Counted from the first letter of the stretch, positions 8,594 to 17,699 are shown. The stretch: DNA of 56,503 nt from Bacteroidota bacterium (GCA_029571985.1 JAKQVC010000268.1:1-56503); one strand, 5' to 3'. A program made the numbers and translations. Notes: generated from the letters alone by a model not told the origin.

Positions 8594-10614
8594 ATTTTTT
8601 CGTCAAGTAATTTTTCTAACGCATACATTTCATCACGCAATCGGGCTGCTTCTAGAAAATCCATGTCTTTTGCAGCTGCCAGCATTTTCTTTTTGGTATC
8701 GGCAATTGCTTTTTCCAGTTGCGGTCTGCCCATCATGGCCACTACCGGATCGGCAACCATGCTGGCTGATGTAATATCCTGTGGTTCTATATATGGTTGA
8801 CCGTACTTTTTCGGATCTCTGCCGATGGTAAATACCTCATCAGTAGATTTAATTACTGTAGTAGGTGTAATGCCATGTTCTAAATTGTAGGCAATTTGTT
8901 TATCGCGTCTGCGCTGGGTTTCATCGATAGTGCGCTGCATGCTAACCGTAACTTTATCTGCATACATAATTACACGTCCATTTGCATTTCGCGCTGCACG
9001 ACCCGCTGTTTGGGTCAAACTTCTGGTATTGCGCAGGAACCCTTCCTTGTCGGCATCCATTATAGCCACCAACGATACTTCAGGCAAATCCAATCCTTCG
9101 CGCAGCAAGTTCACACCAACAACTACATCAATTCTGCCAAGGCGGAGATCACGCAATATTTCAACCCGTTCGAGGGTTTCTACTTCACTGTGAATATACC
9201 GGCATTTAATACCCATGCGCAACATATACTTCGACAATTCCTCAGCCATGCGTTTGGTAAGGGTTGTTACTAATACGCGTTCATCTATTTTAATACGCTC
9301 ACCAATTTCATGTAATAAATCGTCAACCTGATTTAATGTAGGGCGAATTTCAATTGGCGGATCCAGCAAGCCCGTTGGTCGCACTACCTGATCAACCACC
9401 ACCCCACCACTTTGCGTCAATTCAAAATCAGCCGGTGTGGCACTTACGTAAATGACCTGATTAAGCAGCGACATAAATTCATCAAAATTCTGAGGCCTGT
9501 TATCCATGGCACTTGGCAAACGGAATCCATATTCTACCAGATTCATTTTTCTGGCACGGTCGCCGCCATACATAGCGCCAATTTGCGGAACAGATACGTG
9601 ACTTTCGTCAATAACCAACAAATAATCATCCGGAAAATAATCAATCAGACAAAACGGACGCTGGCCTTTTTGTCGCCGGTCGAAAAATCGGCTGTAGTTT
9701 TCAATACCTGAACAATAGCCCAATTCCTTAATCATCTCCACATCAAAATTCACCCGTTCGCTCAGTCGCTTGGCTTCAATAAATTTACCAATACTCTCAA
9801 AATACTTTACCTGCGCATCTAATTCGGTATAAATTTCCTGGATAATGGAGGGCAATATATCTTTTGGTGGAATGTATAAATTCGCCGGGAAAATGGCAAT
9901 ATTATCCTGTTTGCCCGTGCGTTTTCCATTTTCCGGATTGATGATTTCAATTTCCTCAACCTCATCACCAAAAAAGGTAATACGATAGGCATAATCAGCA
10001 TATGCCGGAAACACATCCACCACATCACCATTTACCCTGAAATTGCCGCGTTTAAACTCAACGGCTGCACGCGCATATAAGGCATCTACCAACCTGTGCA
10101 ATAAAAAATTGCGGCTCATTTTATCCCCCACATTTACGCGGACAATACTTTCTTTAAATTCTGCCGGGTTGCCCATACCGTAAATACAACTAACAGTTGC
10201 TACCACAATCACATCTCTGCGGCCACTCTGCAAACTCGAGGTTGTTTTTAACCGCAGCTTCTCCACTTCGGCATTTATAGACAGGTCCTTTTCTATGTAA
10301 GTATCTGTGGTGGCTATATAAGCCTCCGGTTGGTAGTAATCGTAATAACTCACAAAATACTCCACTGCATTATCCGGAAAAAATTGCTTGAACTCGCCAT
10401 ACAACTGTGCCACCAACGTCTTATTGTGCGATAAAATCAGGGTTGGCTTTTGAACCTGCTGAATAACATTGGCAATGGTAAACGTTTTTCCACTGCCTGT
10501 TACACCCAGCAAAACCTGAGCAGGCTCTCCCGCCTGAATACCGTCTGTAAGTTGCTGAATAGCAGCGGGTTGGTCGCCAGTTGGCGTATAGTGACTGGTA
10601 AGTTTGAATTCCAT
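8590..10614 (-). CDS. uvrB: UvrABC system protein B
   Basis: UvrB is the damage-verifying helicase of nucleotide excision repair; it is loaded by UvrA and recruits UvrC. Of the two possible starts, the ATG at 10614 (674 residues) is preferred over the TTG six bases upstream. Walker A GVTGSGKT lies at 37-44. The damage-probing beta-hairpin region YYDYYQPEAYIATTDTYIEKD is present (first 20 residues YYDYYQPEAYIATTDTYIEK). Later motifs include YVSATP and the arginine-finger region QTAGRAARN. The UVR domain that contacts UvrC forms the C-terminus (about 635-672). Length is normal. Upstream on the minus strand TATTTTG is one base short of the -7 consensus. No SOS-type box was identified. Confidence 0.97.
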   Translation of the reverse strand: MEFKLTSHYTPTGDQPAAIQQLTDGIQAGEPAQVLLGVTGSGKTFTIANVIQQVQKPTLILSHNKTLVAQLYGEFKQFFPDNAVEYFVSYYDYYQPEAYIATTDTYIEKDLSINAEVEKLRLKTTSSLQSGRRDVIVVATVSCIYGMGNPAEFKESIVRVNVGDKMSRNFLLHRLVDALYARAAVEFKRGNFRVNGDVVDVFPAYADYAYRITFFGDEVEEIEIINPENGKRTGKQDNIAIFPANLYIPPKDILPSIIQEIYTELDAQVKYFESIGKFIEAKRLSERVNFDVEMIKELGYCSGIENYSRFFDRRQKGQRPFCLIDYFPDDYLLVIDESHVSVPQIGAMYGGDRARKMNLVEYGFRLPSAMDNRPQNFDEFMSLLNQVIYVSATPADFELTQSGGVVVDQVVRPTGLLDPPIEIRPTLNQVDDLLHEIGERIKIDERVLVTTLTKRMAEELSKYMLRMGIKCRYIHSEVETLERVEILRDLRLGRIDVVVGVNLLREGLDLPEVSLVAIMDADKEGFLRNTRSLTQTAGRAARNANGRVIMYADKVTVSMQRTIDETQRRRDKQIAYNLEHGITPTTVIKSTDEVFTIGRDPKKYGQPYIEPQDITSASMVADPVVAMMGRPQLEKAIADTKKKMLAAAKDMDFLEAARLRDEMYALEKLLDEKI

Positions 10615-10696
10615 AGACAATAATAACGGGACAAAATACGAAAGCCTGAGCGATTGCCCTTATAACAGAAACAATAATTTCTACGAAACGTTTCCG

Positions 10697-10704
10697 TAAT
10701 TTTG
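10697..10704 (+). promoter_or_regulatory. TAnnTTTG -7 element of the DUF5606 gene
   Basis: TAATTTTG is an exact -7 match and ends 16 bases before the ATG at 10720. It overlaps the in-frame ATG at 10702, so the shorter start is favoured. Predicted leader is about 10 nt. Confidence 0.6.
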
Positions 10705-10719
10705 CACAAAAATAGGATT

Positions 10720-11166
10720 ATGCGTTTCAGAGAGATAACAGCCATCACCGGGATGGGCGGTTTGTTTAAAATGGAAAGTCAGAAACCGAGCGGACTTATT
10801 GTAACTAGTTTGTCGGAAGGATGGACAAAGTTTGTTTCCAATCGCGAACATCTATTCAGTCCGCTGGATAATATCGCCATCTACACTAATGACGATACAA
10901 TGCCATTATTAGACGTAATGTTAAAAGCATTCGAGCAGCGCGATACCAACCCACCGGTTGATCCTAAATCAGACAATACAACAATATCGGCCTGGTTTGA
11001 AAAAATATTGCCTGAATACGATCGTGAAAAAGTGTATATCAACGACATTAAGAAATTCATCAAATGGTTTCACTTGTTAGATGCCCAGGGCATTTTGCAA
11101 ACTGAAGCGGATGAATTGGAGAAAGAAAAGGCAGAAGCTCAGTCATCAGAAAAAACAGAAGAATAA
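10720..11166 (+). CDS. DUF5606 family protein
   Basis: The 148-residue product matches the Bacteroidota-restricted DUF5606 family, recognised by the start MRFREITAITGMGGLF, the central LFSPLDNIAIYTNDDT and the conserved KKFIKWFHLLDAQGIL. It has no signal peptide or membrane segment and ends in a charged, low-complexity tail (LEKEKAEAQSSEKTEE). The biochemical role is unknown. The ATG at 10720 is chosen over one 18 bases upstream because the promoter element covers the longer start. It is monocistronic, divergent from uvrB and closed by a strong terminator. Confidence 0.85.
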   Translation: MRFREITAITGMGGLFKMESQKPSGLIVTSLSEGWTKFVSNREHLFSPLDNIAIYTNDDTMPLLDVMLKAFEQRDTNPPVDPKSDNTTISAWFEKILPEYDREKVYINDIKKFIKWFHLLDAQGILQTEADELEKEKAEAQSSEKTEE

Positions 11167-11194
11167 TCTACACACAAAATACATAGTACCAGGA

Positions 11195-11224
11195 GGCTGT
11201 TGACACATCAACAGCCTTTTTTTT
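11195..11224 (+). terminator. Rho-independent terminator after the DUF5606 gene
   Basis: Nine-base arms GGCTGTTGA and TCAACAGCC enclose the loop CACA and are followed by eight T's. The T-run reaches the stop codon of the convergent gene. Confidence 0.92.
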
Positions 11225-12063
11225 CACCATACCATTACCTTACGGGCTGCGAATGATTGTTTGGATGAAACAGACATCACATAATTACCTGCAGGCAACT
11301 GCGTATTCGGAATAAAAAAAGCTTCATTACCTTGCGAAAATTGTTCGGTATACATCAGCTGCCCGCTCAGTGAAAAAATCTGCACTGTGCAATCGCCCGT
11401 AGCATTTGTTTGCAGATACCAGCCATCGGCCACCTGCCAGCATTGTTGAATAGACAATTCAAATCCGTTTATGGGTACCGGAATATTGTTCGGGTCTTCC
11501 GGAATAACCAGCTTGTCGATATAAATTTTATCGCCGGTAGCATTTTCCTCATTATTCGTGGCATTTACAGCAACATAAAACGTTACATCGCCGGTGCTGC
11601 TTCCCGACTGCCAGTTAAAGGTCCACGTAGCCGTATCAACTGCTGCGGTGCCTGCTTCTTTATGTGTAATATATTTTCCACCGCCGGTAAATTTGGTTCT
11701 GTCTGCATCAATTATCGACATCGTGCCCAATTTATCACCTGTCAGGTTTTGTGGGGATGCCTGAAATCCAAATTTGACGATGCCGGTATCTATCATAAAA
11801 ACCGTAATCGTGTAAACGGCATCACTCCGGTAACCCGTTTCCGGAACATTTGAGCTGATAATTCCCGGACGATCCTGCGCGGTTCCTGTATGACATTTTA
11901 CGTGGGCACAGGTTTGATCATCGCCCGGCGAGCCTGTATTACCGCTGGGCGCACCATCTGTTTTTGCCTGTAAGCCCTGTTGAAAAAGCGACATCAGCAG
12001 CAATACGCTGATAAGTAATACACTTATAAAAACGGTTTGACTACTGACTTTGCCTGCCTGCAT
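11224..12063 (-). CDS. T9SS-targeted choice-of-anchor V-like protein
   Basis: The 279-residue protein has an N-terminal hydrophobic segment (VFISVLLISVLLLMSLF), then GAPSGNTGSPGDDQTCAHVK followed by CHTG, the hallmark start of the choice-of-anchor V family seen in Bacteroidota. A beta-sandwich of about 130 residues follows, and the C-terminus (from about 215) has a T9SS layout (CTVQIFSLSGQL, LPAGNYVMSV). Family members usually carry a CxxCH- or CxxxCH-like motif; here the spacing is C-x4-C-H, so covalent haem attachment is doubtful. The gene lies 49 bases after the peroxiredoxin gene and may be the last member of that minus-strand operon. Confidence 0.75.
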   Translation of the reverse strand: MQAGKVSSQTVFISVLLISVLLLMSLFQQGLQAKTDGAPSGNTGSPGDDQTCAHVKCHTGTAQDRPGIISSNVPETGYRSDAVYTITVFMIDTGIVKFGFQASPQNLTGDKLGTMSIIDADRTKFTGGGKYITHKEAGTAAVDTATWTFNWQSGSSTGDVTFYVAVNATNNEENATGDKIYIDKLVIPEDPNNIPVPINGFELSIQQCWQVADGWYLQTNATGDCTVQIFSLSGQLMYTEQFSQGNEAFFIPNTQLPAGNYVMSVSSKQSFAARKVMVW

Positions 12064-12112
12064 ATGCTATTTCGTACTAAAATATTTTCGGGCGTATCTC
12101 ATCGACTTACCA

Positions 12113-12580
12113 TTAACCTGCTGCTAAAATCTGTTGGGCAGCTTCGCCGGATTTTACCGGATAAATAACACGTTCAATTACGCCTTGTTCATTTATCACA
12201 AAGGTTACCCGGTGAATAGTGGTAATGGTTTTACCCATAAATAATTTTTCGCCATACACCCCAAATTTTGCAGAAACCTTATATCCTGCATCAGCTAACA
12301 GCAAATAGGGTAACGCATATTTATCTGCAAACTTTTTCTTACTGGAAACCGGTGCATGCGAAATACCAAACAAGGCATATCCGGCCTTTACAAGGGCCTT
12401 ATAATGATCACGCAAATTGCACGCTTCTTTCGTACAGGTTTGCGAATCATCATTTGGATAAAAAAAGAGGACATACTTTTTTCCCTTCATGGATGCTGAA
12501 GAAATCATTTGTCCGTTTTGATCCGGCAATGTAAATACAGGCACCTTTTTCCCAGCTGCAATAAAGCTAACGGCTTCCAT
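12113..12580 (-). CDS. Peroxiredoxin, BCP/thioredoxin-like type
   Basis: The 155-residue product is a thiol peroxidase of the AhpC/TSA family, closest to bacterioferritin comigratory protein. It would reduce hydrogen or alkyl peroxides in the cytoplasm using thioredoxin. The peroxidatic cysteine is in SQTCTKEACNLRD; a second cysteine five residues later (EAC) is in the position of the BCP resolving cysteine. The start of the fold is VPVFTLPDQNGQ. The ATG at 12580 shares one base with the stop of the upstream LOG-like gene (TGATG), indicating coupled translation. No signal peptide is present. Confidence 0.92.
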   Translation of the reverse strand: MEAVSFIAAGKKVPVFTLPDQNGQMISSASMKGKKYVLFFYPNDDSQTCTKEACNLRDHYKALVKAGYALFGISHAPVSSKKKFADKYALPYLLLADAGYKVSAKFGVYGEKLFMGKTITTIHRVTFVINEQGVIERVIYPVKSGEAAQQILAAG

Positions 12581-13287
12581 CAGAAATTAGGACGCAAATG
12601 AGAGGTGGCGTAAAAAGCATTAATATGCTGCACAATTTCTTCCGGTTCGTCTGACACGAAGAACAAATCCAAATCTTCTTCACTGATATTATGTTCTTTA
12701 TGCAACATAGTATCGCGCATCCAGGCAAGTAATCCTTTCCAATAAGTTTTACCTACCATAATAACGGGAACGCGTTCAATTTTATGGGTTTGAATTAAGG
12801 TCAGTGCTTCGAACAATTCGTCCAGTGTGCCAAAACCGCCCGGCATAAAGATGAAGGCCTGAGCATACTTTACCAGCATCACTTTGCGCACGAAAAAGTA
12901 TTTAAAATTAATCAGTTTATCGCTGTCGATATATGGATTATGACTTTGTTCGTAGGGCAATTCGATATTGAGTCCAACTGATTTTCCACCTTCTTTATAA
13001 GCGCCTTTATTTCCGGCCTCCATAATTCCGGGACCACCGCCGGTAATAATGCCGAAGCCTTCTTTTACGAGACGGGCAGCTAATTGTTCAGACAGCTTAT
13101 AATATTTATGATCCGGTTTTGTTCTTGCCGAACCATAAATAGATACGCAAGGGCCGATTTTATCCATGGTTTCAAAACCATCAACAAACTCTGCCATTAT
13201 TTTAAACATCCTCCAGCTCGACTGGGCGCTTAATTCAGTCCAGTCCTTTGTTTTAAACAGCTTCTTTTTTCTATACTTTTCTGCCAT
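12580..13287 (-). CDS. LOG / TIGR00730-family Rossmann-fold protein
   Basis: The 235-residue protein has the family's signature MPGGFGTLDELFE (PGGxGTxxE), which binds the nucleotide phosphate in LOG phosphoribohydrolases. GGGPGIMEAGNKGA and YGSAR are also in place. LOG enzymes release a base from nucleoside 5-prime monophosphates; in bacteria they often act on AMP or cytokinin nucleotides, and many remain uncharacterised. It sits 10 bases downstream of the symporter gene and overlaps the peroxiredoxin start, so the three appear to form one transcript. The shared function of the three is not evident. Confidence 0.9.
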   Translation of the reverse strand: MAEKYRKKKLFKTKDWTELSAQSSWRMFKIMAEFVDGFETMDKIGPCVSIYGSARTKPDHKYYKLSEQLAARLVKEGFGIITGGGPGIMEAGNKGAYKEGGKSVGLNIELPYEQSHNPYIDSDKLINFKYFFVRKVMLVKYAQAFIFMPGGFGTLDELFEALTLIQTHKIERVPVIMVGKTYWKGLLAWMRDTMLHKEHNISEEDLDLFFVSDEPEEIVQHINAFYATSHLRPNF

Positions 13288-13297
13288 AATCGTCAGG

Positions 13298-14764
13298 CTA
13301 CATTTTAACCGCTAAGGTATTAGCCGGCTTTGAAATTAACAATAATCCTAAATAGGTCAAAATACCGTTCATCAGCAAGAGCTCATACCCGATTTGGTAT
13401 CCATTGAACCAGGCCGCTGCATGGCTATTGATATAATAACACAAAACCGGTGGCACTAAACATACAGGCAATACCCAGGCATTGCGCAATAATCGTTTAC
13501 TGCCTATTCCAAAGGCAAATAATCCGAGCAAAGGCCCATATGTATAACCGGCGGCAACAAATACCTGATTAATGACACTGTCATTATTGATGGCATTAAA
13601 CAATACAATCACCAATAATAAAGCGGCAGCAAATCCGATATGTACAATGTGTCTGGTTCTTTTGTGGTGTGCTGTTTCCGTTTGCGTAGTATCCCAGCCG
13701 AGCACATCAATACAAAAGGAGGTAGTAAGTGTCGTCAATACAGAATCAGCGCTCGAAAAAGTAGCCGCGGCTATACCGAGGATAAATACGATGGCTGCAA
13801 ACGTGCCTAAATGGTCTAAAGCGAGTATGGGGAATAAATGATCGGCTCGTGTGGGTAATTCCAGCGAAATAGATTGTGCATATGCATATAACAATGCGCC
13901 CAGAGCCACAAAAAACAAATTAATAAAAATCAATACCACACTAAACCACATAATATTTTTTTTCGCATCCGGCAAAGAGCGCATACTGAGGTTTTTTTGC
14001 ATCATATTCTGATCTAAACCTGTCATCACTATTGCAATCAAAGCGCCGCTGATAAACTGCTTGAAAAAATAATTTGGTGCTTTTGCATCCCAGAAAAATA
14101 TTTGGCTATAGGGACTATCTCTTACTGTTTGCACAATTCCGCCCACATTTAAATGCATGGCTTGCGCAATAACTAGAATACTCAGCAATACACCTGCAAG
14201 TAAGAAGGAAGATTGCAATGTATCCGTCCACACTAAGGTTTTAATACCGCCTTTATAAGTATAGAGAAGAATCAAAATAATAACAACCGATACGGTTATT
14301 TCAAAAGGGATATTCCACTGATCAAAAATAAATAATTGCAATACGGTTGCCGAAACATATAACCTGAACGCCGCACCTATGAGTCGTGACAAAACAAAGT
14401 ACAAAGAGCCGGTAACCTGTGCACTTTTACCAAAACGTTGACCGAGATAGGTATAAATGGATGTGAGGTTCATTTTATAATACAGTGGCAAAAGCACCTG
14501 TGCAATTACCAGATAACCCAATAAATAGCCGAAAACCATTTGCATGTAGCCAAATTGAGCTGTGGCTACATTTCCGGGCACTGAAACAAAGGTTACACCA
14601 CTGAGCGAATCGCCTATTAACCCAAAAGCAACAGCATACCAGGGTGAAGCTTTATTGCCCAGATAATAGGCATTATCATTTGCCTTGCGGGATGTAAACC
14701 AGCTTATGGTAAACAACATGGCAAAATAAGCGAGCAAAACAACTAGAAATACGATGCCTGACAT
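13298..14764 (-). CDS. Sodium:solute symporter family protein
   Basis: This 488-residue inner-membrane protein has about 13 predicted transmembrane helices, as in the SSS (LeuT-fold) family. The N-terminal part contains NDNAYYLGNKASPWYAVAFG and SLSGVTFVSVPG, typical of family members whose first helix is followed by a conserved glycine-serine stretch. The ATG at 14764 is chosen because it places the first helix (IVFLVVLLAYFAMLF) right at the N-terminus; a longer frame adds 18 untypical residues. The substrate cannot be told from sequence. It leads the operon with the LOG-like and peroxiredoxin genes. Confidence 0.9.
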   Translation of the reverse strand: MSGIVFLVVLLAYFAMLFTISWFTSRKANDNAYYLGNKASPWYAVAFGLIGDSLSGVTFVSVPGNVATAQFGYMQMVFGYLLGYLVIAQVLLPLYYKMNLTSIYTYLGQRFGKSAQVTGSLYFVLSRLIGAAFRLYVSATVLQLFIFDQWNIPFEITVSVVIILILLYTYKGGIKTLVWTDTLQSSFLLAGVLLSILVIAQAMHLNVGGIVQTVRDSPYSQIFFWDAKAPNYFFKQFISGALIAIVMTGLDQNMMQKNLSMRSLPDAKKNIMWFSVVLIFINLFFVALGALLYAYAQSISLELPTRADHLFPILALDHLGTFAAIVFILGIAAATFSSADSVLTTLTTSFCIDVLGWDTTQTETAHHKRTRHIVHIGFAAALLLVIVLFNAINNDSVINQVFVAAGYTYGPLLGLFAFGIGSKRLLRNAWVLPVCLVPPVLCYYINSHAAAWFNGYQIGYELLLMNGILTYLGLLLISKPANTLAVKM

Positions 14765-14828
14765 AGTATTACAAATAGGTATGCAAGGTAATGGATAAAG
14801 CCTGAACGCACTGTTCACTTATGCACAC

Positions 14829-14857
14829 AAAAAAGGGACGACACCCGTCATCCCTTT
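14829..14857 (-). terminator. Rho-independent terminator of the DUF6089 gene
   Basis: On the minus strand an 11-bp stem (AAAGGGATGAC with GTCGTCCCTTT, one G-U pair) with loop GGGT is followed by T's. It lies 20 bases beyond the stop of the upstream DUF6089 gene. Confidence 0.85.
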
Positions 14858-14877
14858 GCATGCGTTATGATAGAAAA

Positions 14878-15780
14878 TCAGGCCCTTCTTTTCTTCACTT
14901 TATTAATATGTTTAGGACCCGGACAACCGAGAATATCCTTTGTTGTTGTGCGGAAACCTTCATCAATACCTTTAATTAAGTTCCGGCTGAAGGTAATGCC
15001 TAACCACATATATTTATCCTTATCAGTTGGATCGCCCCTCCAATCGTTATTATCATAATCGAAAGGAGTGCCATTCAGGAATTCACCGCTTCTGTTAGAC
15101 AAATTATAAGCGTCAATACCATTAGATTCGATGAGAAGATTTCGGTCAACATAGGTGCGGCTTACATCATCGAGGTAATCGGTAAATGTAAAACGGGCAC
15201 CATATTCTATTCCCATATTCCAACGTTCGGTAAGTGCGAATTTAAATCCGAGACCAACCGGGATGGCGAATTCATACAATCGATAGAATTCACGTTCTGG
15301 GAAATAGTCAGAACCCTGACCTTCAGTGCCCAGTGGTTGCAAATCGTACCATTCGCCTTCATAGAAAGCCTGAGGATTGAAATGAAAACCTGCTAGACCT
15401 GCGTAAGCATATGGAGAAAAGCGCTGGGCAAATTCTACAGGGCGATATCCGAAGAAATAATATTGAAAGGTAAAAGCCGCTTCCGTAACTGGAGATGTGA
15501 AGCTCAGGTTACGCGCTTTCAGGTTGGCACGATCACTGTTTGCATCTGCACCTGAAACTGATCCGCTATAAATATTAAACTTTAAAGCCATCTTGTGGTC
15601 AAGATGGTATTCGACAAACCCGCCATAGGCAAGTTGTGATTCTTTTGGTTCAACGTAGTCATGGGTCATGTCGCCATAATAATTGGCCACACCACCCATA
15701 ATACCTACTTCAACATATTGCATTTGAGCAGATACCGTTCCGGTAACCAGAAGTAAAGCGAGGAGGTTAGTTACTTTCAT
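14878..15780 (-). CDS. DUF6089 family outer-membrane beta-barrel protein (copy 1)
   Basis: The 300-residue product starts with a signal peptide ending in TVSAQ, then QYVEVGIMGGVANYYGDMTH, the family's opening strand. Alternating aromatic beta-strands continue to the end, as expected for a small outer-membrane barrel. From memory, this family includes PorG, a T9SS accessory component; this copy's role is not proven. The ATG at 15780 gives the cleanest signal peptide; an ATG at 15795 is also possible. A TAACTTTG -7 element lies at 15806-15813. The basic C-terminus (NKVKKRRA) is unusual for a barrel, which normally ends in an aromatic residue. Confidence 0.82.
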   Translation of the reverse strand: MKVTNLLALLLVTGTVSAQMQYVEVGIMGGVANYYGDMTHDYVEPKESQLAYGGFVEYHLDHKMALKFNIYSGSVSGADANSDRANLKARNLSFTSPVTEAAFTFQYYFFGYRPVEFAQRFSPYAYAGLAGFHFNPQAFYEGEWYDLQPLGTEGQGSDYFPEREFYRLYEFAIPVGLGFKFALTERWNMGIEYGARFTFTDYLDDVSRTYVDRNLLIESNGIDAYNLSNRSGEFLNGTPFDYDNNDWRGDPTDKDKYMWLGITFSRNLIKGIDEGFRTTTKDILGCPGPKHINKVKKRRA

Positions 15781-15805
15781 CCGTTTCGGGCGCATCTTAT
15801 GGTAA

Positions 15806-15813
15806 CAAAGTTA
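15806..15813 (-). promoter_or_regulatory. TAnnTTTG -7 element of DUF6089 copy 1
   Basis: The minus strand reads TAACTTTG, an exact -7 match. It ends 26 bases before the preferred ATG. The identical octamer precedes copy 2. Confidence 0.6.
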
Positions 15814-15912
15814 GTGAATTGCACTTGATTTATGTCATTCCGACTGCTAAATAACAGGAAAAATGACACATTTATTGTAAAGATTGTATAGAAAAGGGAA
15901 CAATCCAAAGAA

Positions 15913-16830
15913 TTACAGCTTGAGATTTACCCCTGGACATTGCATTTTCTTCCGCGATTTGCGCAGACCGGGCTTTTTAGGATTGTCACTGGCTTTGTAT
16001 TTTTTTCCATCCCAACCCTTCACCTCATGGTTACGGCTGAGGGTCATCCCGGTAAAGATGTACCAGTCTTTGTTGGTATCATCACCCCGATATTTTTTAT
16101 CGTCGCGTAAAATCTCCGTACCCCCATTCATTTCATCGGTGCGATTGGACAGCTGCCAGGCAATATCCCCGTTGTCAGCCAATAAAAGCTCCTTTGCGAT
16201 ATAGGTAGTACTTACATCATCCAAATAGTCGGTAGTTGTTTTTCTATAGCCGATTTCGATACCCAGGTTCCAATATTTGTTAAGTGAGCCCTTGATACCA
16301 AAACCAACCGGATAGCTATATTGCTGAAGCGGATAGCGTTTGCGGTCAGGATAAGCCGGATTGCCTTGCCCTTCAGTGCCAAGCGGCTGAAGCTCATACC
16401 AGACACCCTGATATTGCGCCCTTGGATTGAAGCGGAAGGTAGCTATCCCAAAATAGACATAAGGTGAGGCGATATTCCAGCGATATTTAGGGTTATAGCG
16501 CTTGAGGAAGATCTCAAAAACAGCATTGGCCTCATACACCGGGGAAACGAAATGGAGATTACGCTCCTGCTTCCACTCTTCGGTAGAGTTATCATCGTTT
16601 CCACTGATGAAACCACTGTACAAGCCGGCTTTCAGTCCAAACCAATAGTTGAGGTTAAATTTATAGTATGCACCAAAGGCTGAATGGGTCTCCTTGGGCA
16701 CAAAGGCCACAGGAGCCAAGTCGCCCTGATAGTTACTGGCACCGCCGAATACCCCTATTTCGAGGTATTGCTGCCCATAAACTAAGGGCGATAATGCGGC
16801 CAAAATAATTAGGAACAGTGCTTTTCTCAT
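15913..16830 (-). CDS. DUF6089 family outer-membrane beta-barrel protein (copy 2)
   Basis: This 305-residue paralog of the next gene begins MRKALFLIILAALSPLVYGQ (signal peptide), then QYLEIGVFGGASNYQGDLAP. Many blocks are shared with copy 1: LQPLGTEGQG, DYLDDVS-T-Y, the asparagine-glycine loop near LLADNG, and LSRN near the end. The ATG at 16830 gives a normal signal peptide; an upstream in-frame ATG at 16863 adds 11 residues that would weaken it. The C-terminus is basic and lysine-rich (KPGLRKSRKKMQCPG), as in copy 1. Both copies have their own TAACTTTG promoter, so they need not be co-transcribed. The role is as for copy 1, possibly linked to T9SS. Confidence 0.82.
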   Translation of the reverse strand: MRKALFLIILAALSPLVYGQQYLEIGVFGGASNYQGDLAPVAFVPKETHSAFGAYYKFNLNYWFGLKAGLYSGFISGNDDNSTEEWKQERNLHFVSPVYEANAVFEIFLKRYNPKYRWNIASPYVYFGIATFRFNPRAQYQGVWYELQPLGTEGQGNPAYPDRKRYPLQQYSYPVGFGIKGSLNKYWNLGIEIGYRKTTTDYLDDVSTTYIAKELLLADNGDIAWQLSNRTDEMNGGTEILRDDKKYRGDDTNKDWYIFTGMTLSRNHEVKGWDGKKYKASDNPKKPGLRKSRKKMQCPGVNLKL

Positions 16831-16902
16831 GAACTTGAACAATGGTGCTAAAGGGAACTTCACAAATTTGAAAAAATCCTGTCATTCCCGCCTAGATTAA
16901 CG

Positions 16903-16910
16903 CAAAGTTA
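16903..16910 (-). promoter_or_regulatory. TAnnTTTG -7 element of DUF6089 copy 2
   Basis: TAACTTTG on the minus strand, 73 bases before the preferred start. It is back to back with the plus-strand element at 16978. Confidence 0.55.
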
Positions 16911-16977
16911 GGCCGAAAGGATGGGTATACCTAATGTCACAAATCCAGCCATCCATGTTGGTTCGTTGAATTGTGTC

Positions 16978-16985
16978 TATTTTTG
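16978..16985 (+). promoter_or_regulatory. TAnnTTTG -7 element of the TM2/OB-fold gene
   Basis: TATTTTTG is an exact match ending 19 bases before the ATG at 17004. It lies inside a longer in-frame extension, so it argues for the shorter start. Confidence 0.6.
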
Positions 16986-17003
16986 CTGATAGCCTACACG
17001 CTC

Positions 17004-17699
17004 ATGAAGTCAAAAAAGTTATCGATTGTGCTGGCCCTCTTGGGCGGCAGCGCCGGTGCCGACCGGTTTTACCTGGGCCAAAAAAACGCCGGATGGCTTA
17101 CGCTGCTGGCTTTTTGGTTGGTATTGCCGGGAGCCATTTATGGCATCATCCGCTTTAACTTAACTCCAAACTGGGAGCCCTTCCTGCTGGCTAAGTACGC
17201 CCTGCCAATCTTGTTCCATATGTTCGCTACAGGCAGGTATATGGTCATGAATGAGCGAAAATTCATGTCACAAGATGCCTCAAAAGGAAAATTTTCACCC
17301 ATGGTTGTCGGATGCCTGGCTTTGGCGGTTGTTTTAGCTATTGGCGGGAGTCGCATGATAGAAACGGTTAAAAAACCGGATATCGATACCGCATCCACTT
17401 CCGGAACTATCGACGCCGTTACCCTGTCACAAGAATTTAGAAAAGATGAAGATGCCTATCGCAAGAAATACGACAATAAAGCATTTGAAGTAACAGGCAG
17501 CGTAAGTGAAACGGGGATGGATTTTGAAACAGGCGCCTATTTTGCCTTACAAGGCATGGAAGGCGATCCGTTTGGCATTAAATGCCTCTTTGCCCCAAAC
17601 CACCAGAATGAGCCCGAAACGGTTCAGGTTGGCAGCGAGGTGCGCGTTAAAGGTTTTATCAACGGCAACAAACTGGAAAACTGTACTATTTTGAAATAA
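17004..17699 (+). CDS. TM2-domain and OB-fold (tRNA_anti-like) membrane protein
   Basis: The 231-residue product has an N-terminal TM2 domain: MKSKKLSIVLALLGGSAGAD followed by RFYLGQKNAGWL, two helices joined by the conserved D-R-F-Y-x-G turn. Further hydrophobic segments follow at about 75-90 and a membrane helix at about 100-120. The C-terminal 95 residues (from about 140) form an OB-fold of the tRNA_anti-like type, with YDNKAFEVTGSVSE, FGIKCLF and VRVKGFINGNKLENC. Such OB domains are often found in envelope proteins of Bacteroidota. The function is unknown. The downstream gap to recR is 49 bases, so read-through transcription is possible. Confidence 0.8.
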   Translation: MKSKKLSIVLALLGGSAGADRFYLGQKNAGWLTLLAFWLVLPGAIYGIIRFNLTPNWEPFLLAKYALPILFHMFATGRYMVMNERKFMSQDASKGKFSPMVVGCLALAVVLAIGGSRMIETVKKPDIDTASTSGTIDAVTLSQEFRKDEDAYRKKYDNKAFEVTGSVSETGMDFETGAYFALQGMEGDPFGIKCLFAPNHQNEPETVQVGSEVRVKGFINGNKLENCTILK

